From contig NZ_PPCE01000009.1 of NCBI RefSeq assembly GCF_002913715.1, positions 372,001-436,000 on the forward strand: a stretch of 64,000 nt of DNA. Reading direction: 5' to 3'. Shown here piece after piece: positions 44,196-53,200 of the stretch. The notes under the pieces were generated by a model. It searched no databases, was not told the origin of the DNA, and saw nothing but the letters and a program-made list of their open reading frames with translations. The stretch comes from Campylobacter concisus (lineage in GTDB: Bacteria > Campylobacterota > Campylobacteria > Campylobacterales > Campylobacteraceae). Position numbers and translations under genes: made by a program. Numbering within the stretch: position 1 is the first letter of the stretch; every line of letters starts with the position of its first letter.

Positions 44196-46427
44196 ATGCG
44201 TGAATACAAAAAGTATTGGCTAGCACTTGTTGCAGTACTAGTAATTTGCTTTAGTATTTTAGGCTACTACGGCGTTGAGGTTTATAGAAGCTCGCCACCA
44301 GTTGTAAATTTTACAGATGAGAATGGCAATGTCGTGATCGACAAAGAGAGCATCTATAAAGGTCAAGAGGCCTGGCAAAGCATAGGAGGTATGCAAGTTG
44401 GCTCTGTTTGGGGACACGGCGCATATCAAGCACCTGATTGGAGCGCGGACTGGCTTCATAAAGAGTTAGTTATATTTTTAGAGTTAAAAGCAGATGAAAT
44501 TTACCACTCAAAATATGCTGACTTAAATGATGAACAAAAAGCAAATCTAAAAGTTCTACTTAAAAAAGAGTACCGAGAAAATGGCGTAAAAGACGATAAA
44601 ATCGTACTTAGTAGCGATAGATTAAAGGCTATGAAACAAGTAAGCCAAGAGTATTCATCACTTTTTGGAAATGACCCTAAGTTTAAATCTTTAAGAGAAG
44701 CTTATGCGATGAAAGAAAATACTCTTCCAAATGCTTCTGATAGAGATGATCTTAATAACTTTTTCTTCTGGTCAGCCTGGGCAACCGCAGCAAATAGACC
44801 TAACAGCGATGCTACATACACAAACAACTGGCCACACGAGCCACTAATCGATAATGTACCAACAAGCGAAAATATCTTTTGGTCAATCGCAAGCGTTGTA
44901 ATACTTATTGCTGGTATTGGATTTCTTGTTTGGTTTAGCTCTTTTTATGGCAAAAAAGATGATGAAAAGTTGGAAGCTATTAGCGAAGATCCACTTAGTA
45001 AATTAAGCCTAACTCCATCTCAAAAAGCTCTTAAAAAATATCTTTTTGTAACTTTGGCTCTTTTTGCATTTCAAATTTTAATAGGTGGCTTTACGGCTCA
45101 CTATACAGTCGAAGGACAAGAATTTTACGGTATAAACTTATCAGCTTATATTCCTTATTCACTTGCTAGAACATGGCACATTCAGGCTAGTATTTTCTGG
45201 ATTGCGACAGGATTTTTAGCAGGCGGTCTTTTCCTAGCACCTATTATAAATGGCGGTAAAGATCCAAAATTCCAAAAGCTTGGCGTAGATTTATTATTTT
45301 ACGCACTACTAATCCTTGTAGTTGGCAGTTTTGCTGGTGAGTATTTAGCGATCGCAAATATTATGCCTATAAATTTAAGCTTCTGGTTTGGACACCAAGG
45401 ATACGAATATATCGAGCTTGGACGTGTTTGGCAAATTATTTTATTTGTTGGCCTTGTCATTTGGATGCTACTTTTACTTCGCGGATTTATCGGCGGATTT
45501 AAGAACAAAGGTGACAAAAATTTACTTGCTATCTTTGCAGCTTCAGCAGTTGCAGTTGGATTATTTTACGGAGCAGGATTATTTTATGGTCAAAGAAGTC
45601 CACTTCCAGTGATGGAATACTGGCGCTGGTGGGTTGTACACCTTTGGGTTGAAGGCTTTTTTGAGGTATTTGCTACCGCTTCACTTGCTTTTGTATTTGT
45701 TAGTCTTGGTCTTGTTTCAAAGAGATTTGCTACGTTCTCAACACTTGCGAGTGCATCACTTTTTTTAGTAGGCGGAATTCCAGGAACTTTCCACCACTTA
45801 TATTTTGCGGGCACTACAACACCTATAATGGCAGTTGGCGCTAGCTTCTCAGCACTTGAGGTAGTTCCTCTTGTATTGCTTGGTGCTGAAGCTTATGAGC
45901 ATTACAGACTTCAGTTTGCTCAAACTTGGGCTAAGACATTAAAATGGCCACTTTACTGCTTTATCGCAGTTGCTTTCTGGAATATGCTAGGCGCTGGTGT
46001 ATTTGGATTTTTAATCAATCCTCCGATTTCACTATTTTATATCCAAGGCCTAAATACGACTCCAGTCCACGGACATGCTGCACTATTTGGTGTTTATGGA
46101 TTTTTGGCACTTGGATTTGTTTGGCTAGTGGCTACTTATCTATTCAAAGGTCAAGAATTTGACGAGAAACTTATGAAAGTAGGCTTTTGGGGCTTAAATA
46201 TAGGCCTTATGCTAATGATCGTGCTTTCACTACTTCCAATAGGAATTTATCAAGCATTTGCAAGCCTAGAGCAAGGCATGTGGTATGCAAGAAGCGCTGA
46301 ACTTTTACAACAATCACACTTACAAAATTTAAGATGGGTAAGAATGATTGGTGATACGATTTTAATAATCGGTGGAATCAGCTTCCTTGCACAACTTCTA
46401 AAATTTATGCTTAATAAAAAAGCTTAA
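44196..46427 (+). CDS. norB: Quinol-dependent nitric oxide reductase (qNor)
   Basis: This cytoplasmic-membrane enzyme reduces two NO to N2O using menaquinol. The 743-aa protein has the qNor N-terminal extension: first helix, then a periplasmic domain with GQEAWQSIGGMQVGSVWGHGAYQ. It continues with twelve more helices holding the haem and non-haem iron ligands (ARTWHIQ; WVVHLWVEGFFEVFATA with His and Glu; GTFHHLYF; PVHGHAALFG). There is no separate NorC partner, which fits the single-subunit quinol type. The start ATG follows AAAAAGGAGA. C. jejuni lacks this enzyme as I recall, so it marks another campylobacter lineage. Confidence 0.95.
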   Translation: MREYKKYWLALVAVLVICFSILGYYGVEVYRSSPPVVNFTDENGNVVIDKESIYKGQEAWQSIGGMQVGSVWGHGAYQAPDWSADWLHKELVIFLELKADEIYHSKYADLNDEQKANLKVLLKKEYRENGVKDDKIVLSSDRLKAMKQVSQEYSSLFGNDPKFKSLREAYAMKENTLPNASDRDDLNNFFFWSAWATAANRPNSDATYTNNWPHEPLIDNVPTSENIFWSIASVVILIAGIGFLVWFSSFYGKKDDEKLEAISEDPLSKLSLTPSQKALKKYLFVTLALFAFQILIGGFTAHYTVEGQEFYGINLSAYIPYSLARTWHIQASIFWIATGFLAGGLFLAPIINGGKDPKFQKLGVDLLFYALLILVVGSFAGEYLAIANIMPINLSFWFGHQGYEYIELGRVWQIILFVGLVIWMLLLLRGFIGGFKNKGDKNLLAIFAASAVAVGLFYGAGLFYGQRSPLPVMEYWRWWVVHLWVEGFFEVFATASLAFVFVSLGLVSKRFATFSTLASASLFLVGGIPGTFHHLYFAGTTTPIMAVGASFSALEVVPLVLLGAEAYEHYRLQFAQTWAKTLKWPLYCFIAVAFWNMLGAGVFGFLINPPISLFYIQGLNTTPVHGHAALFGVYGFLALGFVWLVATYLFKGQEFDEKLMKVGFWGLNIGLMLMIVLSLLPIGIYQAFASLEQGMWYARSAELLQQSHLQNLRWVRMIGDTILIIGGISFLAQLLKFMLNKKA

Positions 46428-46430
46428 AAC

Positions 46431-46453
46431 TAAAGGGGTATTTTGCCCCTTTA
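46431..46453 (+). terminator. Terminator after the qNor gene
   Basis: TAAAGGGG (46431-46438), a 7-base loop, CCCCTTTA (46446-46453). Only a short T-run follows, so some read-through into the DUF1523 gene is possible. Confidence 0.6.
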
Positions 46454-46498
46454 TTAAGCTATCTTTTCATAAAATAACGCAAATTTAAAAGGAAAGAA

Positions 46499-47041
46499 AT
46501 GATTACATTTTTTAAAAGAATTTGCGTTATTTTTATCGTACTCTTACACTCTTTTTTAGCTCTTGTAGTTGATTATTCGTTTCCACACTATGCAAATGTG
46601 CAAATCACAGGTGGCGATGTCAAACGTATGGACAAAGATGGTATCATCGATGCTAAAAATCCGGCTGATGGCCCTACCAGAGATGTTTATTTTATCTACA
46701 CTAAAGATTCTAATAATTCAAATAAAGTCATGGCTTATAGAAATGAAGATACTGCATGGGGATTTCCGTTTTATTTTAAATTTAACTCAGCTGATGTACA
46801 AGCTAAGGCTCAAGGCTTTGCAAATAGCGATAAAAACGTAACTGTAAAATATTATGGATATAGAATTTCTATGCTTCAAGAGTTTAGAAATATCATCTCA
46901 CTAAAAGAAAGCGGCACAGATACTAGTTGGCCGGTAGCTAGCTATATATTTTACTTTATCTTATTTATCTCGCTAATCATTTGGATAAGAAAGATAAATA
47001 AGGCCTTTAGACCAAAAACTAGTGAAAATTTAGAGAAATAG
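46499..47041 (+). CDS. DUF1523 family membrane protein
   Basis: A 180-aa protein with an N-terminal membrane helix (~9-28), a periplasmic domain, and a C-terminal helix (~147-165). The periplasmic part matches DUF1523: ITGGDVKRMDKDG, RDVYFIYTKD, and RNEDTAWGFPFYFKFNSADVQA, which is the diagnostic stretch. Function unknown. The ATG at 46499 is 70 bases after the qNor stop with AAAGGAAAG in front, so it is either co-transcribed by read-through or has its own promoter. A strong terminator follows. Confidence 0.8.
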   Translation: MITFFKRICVIFIVLLHSFLALVVDYSFPHYANVQITGGDVKRMDKDGIIDAKNPADGPTRDVYFIYTKDSNNSNKVMAYRNEDTAWGFPFYFKFNSADVQAKAQGFANSDKNVTVKYYGYRISMLQEFRNIISLKESGTDTSWPVASYIFYFILFISLIIWIRKINKAFRPKTSENLEK

Positions 47042-47079
47042 ATTACATTTGTTTTAGCTATTTGATATTTTAAAAATTA

Positions 47080-47103
47080 AAAAGAGAGCTTTGTCTCTCT
47101 TTT
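47080..47103 (+). terminator. Terminator after the DUF1523 gene
   Basis: AAAAGAGAG (47080-47088), loop CTTTGT, CTCTCTTTT (47095-47103). Stem of nine base pairs with a T-run. Confidence 0.8.
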
Positions 47104-47104
47104 A

Positions 47105-47483
47105 TCCTTAAAAATTTCTAGTGCTATCAAGTATTTTTAGCTCGTTTGCTCTGTTGCGCTATTTGTCGTATTTCCATACGCTTTTCCAGTCCATAAAAAA
47201 ATTCCATATTTTGATGCTTACAATTATTTTTGAGAAAATCACCCACTTTTTTATGGCATATACTTTTTTGCTACGCTCTTCACTAGCTACAACCTAGTTT
47301 ATTAGTTCGCCAAGATCTTCTAAAATGACTCGCACGAAAGCCACCTTGTATCTACGTCTATTTCACACAAGGATATCTCTATTCTATTTTTGAAAATTTA
47401 AAGCCATTTGCCGGCACAGTAGTTTTTGCAATAGGGTTTTTAGATTTCAGAAAGAAAATTTATAGTAGATTAACATAAATTTA
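47105..47483. other. Non-coding gap with decayed coding character
   Basis: Nearly 380 bases between convergent genes with no intact frame. Its composition is less AT-monotone than the other gaps, and one frame shows a protein-like C-terminal fragment (annotated separately). I see no RNA gene. Confidence 0.5.
47329..47478 (+). pseudogene. Possible C-terminal remnant of a membrane protein gene
   Basis: After an in-frame TGA at 47326-47328, a 49-codon frame runs to the TAA at 47476-47478. Its last ~35 residues have a protein-like pattern, YSIFENLKPFAGTVVFAIG then FLDFRKKIYSRLT, which resembles the final membrane helix and basic tail of a small transporter. No start codon or upstream frame survives. 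I do not recognise the family. It could be chance. Confidence 0.25.
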
Positions 47484-47501
47484 AGGGGCAAAGCTACCCC
47501 T
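47484..47501 (-). terminator. Weak terminator hairpin of hpf
   Basis: AGGGG (47484-47488) and CCCCT (47497-47501) around an 8-base loop, directly after the hpf stop on the minus strand and followed by TAAATTTATG. Confidence 0.45.
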
Positions 47502-47505
47502 AGTT

Positions 47506-48033
47506 TTAGTAAAGACCGAAAGTTCCGTCTGTTCTTTTGTAGATTACACGCATTTTTGCGTCAACGTCGTTAAATACGTAAAATTGTTTATCGCTTGATT
47601 TTAGTTTTTCAAGTGCTTCTTCGACCTCAAGTGGTTTATAAATTTCAAGCTCCATAGGCACGATCTCTTCAACGCCTTCGATCTTTTCCTCGCCTATTCT
47701 TGAGCGAAATTCTTTATCGTCAGCCTTGCCTTTAACAGTAAATTTCTTATCATGCTCTCTTCTTAAAACTTTTGATGCTTTTTCGATAGCAAGATCGATC
47801 GCAGCATAAAGATCTTTATCTTTTTGGCGAACGACTATAGTGTCTTTATGGGCCATATTTAGAGAAAATTCTGCGTTAAAACCTTTTTTGCCTTGTTTTT
47901 CATCGGCTGCTACAACACATCTTGCTGAGATGATGTCGAGATTGTATTTGCCAAGAGTATCAAAAGCGTCTTGGATATAGTTTTTGATTGGCTCTGTTAG
48001 CTCAAATTGTTTTCCTACAATGCTTATGTTCAT
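47506..48033 (-). CDS. hpf: Ribosome hibernation promoting factor, long form
   Basis: HPF binds idle 70S ribosomes. The long form has an N-terminal RaiA-like domain (1-~100, with IVGKQFELTEPIKNYIQDAF and the basic helix KASKVLRREHDKK) and a C-terminal dimerisation domain (MELEIYKPLEVEEALEKLKSS, then FYVFNDVDAKMRVIYKRTDG) that joins two ribosomes into 100S particles. At 175 aa it is full-length for long HPF. Monocistronic: the pilin cluster ends ~80 bases upstream on the same strand. Confidence 0.95.
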   Translation of the reverse strand: MNISIVGKQFELTEPIKNYIQDAFDTLGKYNLDIISARCVVAADEKQGKKGFNAEFSLNMAHKDTIVVRQKDKDLYAAIDLAIEKASKVLRREHDKKFTVKGKADDKEFRSRIGEEKIEGVEEIVPMELEIYKPLEVEEALEKLKSSDKQFYVFNDVDAKMRVIYKRTDGTFGLY

Positions 48034-48113
48034 CGTAATCTCCTTTATAGAAAGTAAGATGATTATAACACGCTAAAACTAAAAACAAATTAAACTAAAA
48101 TCTTTATAAAATT

Positions 48114-48536
48114 TTAAAGTTTCTGAAGAGTTCGTTTGTGAAAATTTATAGGATTTGGCGTTTTTTTATCTTTTGATGTTACAAAAACATCAAAGATCAT
48201 GTTGCCAGTACTTGCGACTCCGTTTGTTCCTGGCATGATGGTCGGTGGAGTGCATATACCGATATCGCCAAAGTAAGTTATTTTTACTTTAAAGTCGAAC
48301 ATATCGTTAAATTCTCCATCTACTTTATCTAAGCATTTATTTGAGAAATTAGTTCTAAAAATTTCAAACATCGCATACTCTGCTGCTGCTTGAGCAACGA
48401 GTTGCGCTTGCTCTCTTAGATAAATTTCACTACTTTGTCTAGCTGATGTGCTAGCTATCGAAAGGGCAAGAGTGCTGATAGAAGCTGCCACAACTAGAAA
48501 AAATATCGCCGCTATTAATGTAAATCCTTTTCTCAT
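48114..48536 (-). CDS. Prepilin-like protein without Glu5 (MshP/PilX/GspK-like)
   Basis: A 140-aa protein with a type IV prepilin leader MRKG|FTLIAAIFFLVVAA: basic leader, Gly, Phe+1, hydrophobic helix. The residue at +5 is Ala instead of Glu, as in tip-type minor pilins (GspK, PilX) and MshP. The helix continues as ASISTLALSIAS, then the small globular part with AQAAAEYAMFEI, and four cysteines in the second half. The ATG at 48536 shares bases with the previous stop (TAATG). Last gene of the four-gene cluster. Confidence 0.75.
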   Translation of the reverse strand: MRKGFTLIAAIFFLVVAASISTLALSIASTSARQSSEIYLREQAQLVAQAAAEYAMFEIFRTNFSNKCLDKVDGEFNDMFDFKVKITYFGDIGICTPPTIMPGTNGVASTGNMIFDVFVTSKDKKTPNPINFHKRTLQKL

Positions 48537-49552
48537 TAATAAACTGCCTTTGACTTGCAAATGGTTATTTCTGATTTTTCTGCTTTAAGGCAAAGCTTTA
48601 GCGCGATGACACCATTTTTTTCTGTAAAGACAAATCTTGTTACGTGTTTAGCTAGCGTTGCACTTTCGGCTTTGATAGCCTTTGTAGATGTTGAGCTAAA
48701 TTTTTTAAAGCTTTCATTTAGCCATGGCCTATAATTGTAGTAAATTTTAAGATCAAAAGAGCCGTTTTGTATATCCTCGGCACTTTGCTCAGCTGGTGCT
48801 ATGGCAATGGCTGTGTAGGCTAGTTTATACTGCTCTGAAATTTTTTTATTTTTAAAGTCACTTGAAATCTTAAGCGTGTCGATTGATTGTATGCCTACTT
48901 TTGCGATGTCTAAGTGCCTTTGGTCTAAAATTTCTTGATAGCCAAAGCTGCTACCAACTCTATAAAGTATGCTAGAAAATATCGCTACTAAACCACCATT
49001 TTCATTATCGGCGTTTATGCACCTAGAGCCGCTATTTACATCTTCTTCATTGCTATCATTTTCGCAGGTTAAGTCCATTACGCCGTTTCTAAAAGCGTCA
49101 TTAAATTTACTTCCAGGGCTTTTTAATCCATTTGCAATAGAGCTATTTGCAAGATCTACATATCCACTATATATACCTTCTTCAAAGATGGGATCTCCGT
49201 TAGTATCATCTCCTTTATATTCGTTGATGCCATCAAATAGCTCATAAGCAGCTGGGATAAATTCTAAAATTTCAAAGTCGCTACTTAAATTTACACCACT
49301 ATCATTTAGAGCTAGGTAATCTCCATTTTTTTTCCTAGCGATAACGCTTTGTTTGATTCTGTGGCTAAGTAGCATTGAAATTTGTTCTAGAGCGATTTCG
49401 CTTTGTGTTTCTAGTTCGTTTATTACTTTGCTTTGAAAATAGTTTTGATATAAATTCATAAGCGTGTTAAAGCTCATAAGTGAGATAACGCCAAGTACGG
49501 TGATGACTATTATTAGCTCAATTAATGTAAAAGCTTTTTTTGTTTTTTTCAT
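48536..49552 (-). CDS. Minor prepilin-like protein (PilW/MshO/GspJ-like)
   Basis: A 338-aa protein with prepilin leader MKKTKKA|FTLIELIIVITVLG: Glu5 is present, and the residue at the cleavage site is Ala instead of Gly. The globular part is large and has four cysteines in two clusters (CENDSNEEDVNSGSRC and a late pair, LCLK...ICKS). By length and order it is like PilW/MshO/GspJ. The ATG at 49552 overlaps the preceding stop as ATGA. Lys-rich codon runs at the start include two A7 tracts. Confidence 0.75.
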   Translation of the reverse strand: MKKTKKAFTLIELIIVITVLGVISLMSFNTLMNLYQNYFQSKVINELETQSEIALEQISMLLSHRIKQSVIARKKNGDYLALNDSGVNLSSDFEILEFIPAAYELFDGINEYKGDDTNGDPIFEEGIYSGYVDLANSSIANGLKSPGSKFNDAFRNGVMDLTCENDSNEEDVNSGSRCINADNENGGLVAIFSSILYRVGSSFGYQEILDQRHLDIAKVGIQSIDTLKISSDFKNKKISEQYKLAYTAIAIAPAEQSAEDIQNGSFDLKIYYNYRPWLNESFKKFSSTSTKAIKAESATLAKHVTRFVFTEKNGVIALKLCLKAEKSEITICKSKAVY

Positions 49553-50244
49553 TTCCATTCTTTTACACTTAGAGTGCTACTTTCACCTATGTTAAAGGCA
49601 TATCCATAAAGTACGCTTTTGCTCTCTTTTGTAGTTTTCATAGTCGTATCTAGCTTTATCTGTAAAACGTCACTATCGTTTAAAGGAGTGCTAACTACAA
49701 ATTTATCAGCTCCATTTGTTATAGTTGGAGTCGTTTCTGTATCTATGATAAAGTCACGTTTGGTAGTGCTAGCAGTTGGCGAGATGGATTTTTGAGTATT
49801 GAAATTTTTGATAGACTTTACTTTAAAATTTACGCTTTTGATTGATTCTGGAAGCTTTGAATCACTAGGTCTTATGGCGCATGCAGATGAATTTTGTACC
49901 GGATACGCAAGTATCCTATGTCCTTCACCTTTTACACCGCTTTTTTCATAAAAATCCGGATTTGCCCCTTGGTCGCAGATAATAAGAGGAAAAATTATAG
50001 CCTCTTGAGTAGTTATAGAAGATGGCATGGTATTTTTACCTGCTATTAAGACTTGATCGCTAAATGGTGCTTTTAATATTAATGACATATAAGTTTTAGC
50101 ATTCATTAGTCCTTCTTGCATTAAGGACTGCTCGCTTAAATTTGAAGTAGTTCTTACTGCTAGTGGCAAGCTTGCACTTACTATGGCTACTACAAGCACT
50201 GACAAGATAAGCTCTATCAATGAAAAGCCACCTCTTTTTACCAC
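49549..50244 (-). CDS. Minor prepilin-like protein (PilV/MshD/GspI-like)
   Basis: A 231-aa protein with prepilin leader MVKRGG|FSLIELILSVLVV, Gly at -1, Glu5 and the long N-terminal helix. The globular part has two cysteines (IICDQG...SACAIRPS), probably a disulfide. The start is a GTG at 50244, 6 bases inside the end of the giant gene. AGGAGA lies just upstream, so translation is coupled. Second gene of the cluster after the giant protein. Confidence 0.8.
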   Translation of the reverse strand: MVKRGGFSLIELILSVLVVAIVSASLPLAVRTTSNLSEQSLMQEGLMNAKTYMSLILKAPFSDQVLIAGKNTMPSSITTQEAIIFPLIICDQGANPDFYEKSGVKGEGHRILAYPVQNSSACAIRPSDSKLPESIKSVNFKVKSIKNFNTQKSISPTASTTKRDFIIDTETTPTITNGADKFVVSTPLNDSDVLQIKLDTTMKTTKESKSVLYGYAFNIGESSTLSVKEWK

Positions 50245-53200
50245 TCTATTCTCCTGTTTGTCTTGTCACTTATATCTAGGTTACTATCACTATTAGATTT
50301 TACTCCTATAAAACCTCCAACTGCGCCGCTTGTCTTATCCTCTATATTATTGCCCTTTAGGACTTTACCAGCCCATTCGCCATTTGGTACTAGAAAATTT
50401 AGATTGAAATTATTTGTTTCAGGTTTCTCATCAAATTCACTATAAAGAAGCCAACTAGGTGCTCTCATTTTAGCCACATCAGTAACTGCCGAAGGGTTTC
50501 TTATAAAAATTATTTGCTCGCCATTGCTTATGCTGCTTACATCATTTCTTAAAACAGTGCCGCTATAAGTGTTTGTAAAGCTAAAGTCATGATAGTTAAG
50601 TGCTCCTGCGCTATGTTTTGGATTGGTAGCCCAAAATGGTGCAGCTGGAAAGTCTTGCCATAGTTTGCCATTATCTTTCATATAGATATTTTTATTGCAT
50701 CCATCGCAGTAGGCACCATAATAAATTTTGGCATAAAAACCGCTATAAAGCCCTTCATAAAATGGTGCATAAACCCTACCAAAGTAAAATTTTGCTGTCG
50801 TTTCTGTTGCTGGTTTTTCATATTTTTTTACTGTATCGGTGCTGTCTGACATACCGCTAAAGCTAAAATCATTACTTGAAATAGTAAAAGGATTTTTAGC
50901 ATGATTTACTTTTCTTTCGAAATTAAAATACACTTCACCTTTGCCTACGCCATTTAAAAAAGTATTTTTCTCTACATAAAATGTTGATTTTGTAGCACTT
51001 GGATCTATTGCTTTTCTAGTGTTTGAGCCAGGAATTTCAAAAAATAAAATTTCTTCATTTGCTTTTGCTAATGTGCCGGCATTGCCATCGTTATCTGTAA
51101 AATTTAAAGGAACTCTATCTAGCTTTATATCAAAGTTCATATTTTTTGCATAGCAATCTTCATTATAAAGCTTTGCAGGGTCATCGTTAAACAGCCTAGC
51201 AGTTACTTCAAAGTCAAGCTTTGCTTTTTGTATGCCTTCATTATCAAGGTATGTTATATCGTTATCTTTTGTTATCTTTAACTTGCTTATTTGTATATCT
51301 TTTGGTCTAAATAAATAATCTCTATTGCCTTCTAGCTTTATACTACATCCGATCCTTCCTTCTTGAGCAGTGTCTTGTGATGGATCGTTGCTAATTGAGT
51401 TTTTTACACAATCATCAGCTCTTGATGGTGTATGTTGATCAGTTATTGTATAGTCTTTGTCTAATACATAAAAATATGTATCACCTATATCTGAGTAAGA
51501 AAAGCCAACAGGTCCACTTGATGTGTGACGGAAAATTTTACCCAATGCTTTATTTGGATCGTTAAAATCTACGCTTAGTTTGTTCTCGCTCTCTATAATG
51601 CTAGGATCGCAAGTCGCACTATATGCTGGTACAAGTTTTATCTCTCCATTTGAGCCACTTATGTTATTTATATAACCATTTGCTAAGCCACTATCAAGAG
51701 GTTTCATAGCCGCAAGAGCAATGTTGTTATAAGCTTTGCCGCCTATTAAAACATTGTTATTATTGATCGTATTCTTGTCAGTATCCCATAGCCTAAAGTG
51801 ACTTGGTCTTATAGCAAAATCATCTAATTTTTCGCATTCAACCTTTGTAGTATTTGTTGCTGGATCAAGATGAGAAATTCTAAATTTTACGCTTTTATAG
51901 GCTCTATCAATACTAATGCCTGATAACAAAATATCAGTTACGCCATTAAATGTTATATCTTGTTCATATAAATTTGTTGGAGCACTGCAAGACTCAACCA
52001 ACTCTACTTTTACATCTACTGGAGCATCTGGTACTTTTTTGTTGCCATCTGTATCATAGTTTGTGATATAGACATTAAATGGCGTAGAAACGATTTTGGT
52101 TAGAAGTCTATTTTTAAATTTAGTTTTAAAAGTTGCCGAGCCATCGTCTTGTCTATTGCTTGCGACGAAATTATTTGGACTGGCACTAACGCCTAAAGTA
52201 ATGTTGTAATTTTGATTGCTACATCTTCTTATATATGTGTCATAGGGCTGTAAATTTATATCAGCATTTGCAACCGTTGCTTTGTAACTATTTGGCTCAA
52301 ATTTAGACTTAAGGGTAGTTTCATATATGGCATAAGCGTAGTTGCCTTGATGAATTAGCATTTCTCCACCCTTATTTGCAGCAGCACCTTGTCCTAAATA
52401 AAAAGTTAAGTCATTTCCGCTTAATTGCTGCAGGCCTGTGTTGTCGTTATAGTGTACCTGTCCTGACATAGTAAGCAGATCACTGGGCCCTTGTGATGCT
52501 TTATCTGCGTATATGTAAGTTGAGTTTGGATTATAAATTTGGCTTGGATCTATTGTAGCTTTTAGTGCAAAGTCTTGGGCGGCTTCATTAGTATTGTTTG
52601 TAACTTCAACGAAAGTTTTTAAAATAGTATTTGCTGGCACTACTGTTGGGGTATTTTCTTGCACCTTTGTAAAAGTACTATCGCTAGGTTTTTTTGCATA
52701 AATATATTCCATATAGCAAACATCTGGTTTATATATACGAGAAGAAAAGCCTACCATGGCCAAATTTATACGGTCAGCGCTTACAACATTAGCACTGCCT
52801 GAGCTTTTAATTGTTGTAACTGTAAATTTTATATCTGCTTCTTTTTGAGCATATGACATTTTGTCTGATATATCAAATATATCTAAGTCTGCTTGAGAGT
52901 GAAATTTTTTACCTGGATTTATAAGTTGTCCAAATTTTGTCATAGTTGAGTTAAACTGATCGCCTTGTGCGTTATATCCGCTGGTGATACTCTGATAGCT
53001 GCCACCTTTTTTTATCTTGATATCTTCACCTTTTGTTTCTGGCTTGCCGCCAAAGGAAAACATTGTGAGCGAAGCATCTATATTTCCTGCTTTTGGTGTG
53101 TAGATATTTTCAAATTTTACATCTATGGTTGAGCTTTTTACAGTACCAAATGGATCGCTTGACTTCATCCAGTCTGCTGCAAGTCTTTCTAGCCCATCAA

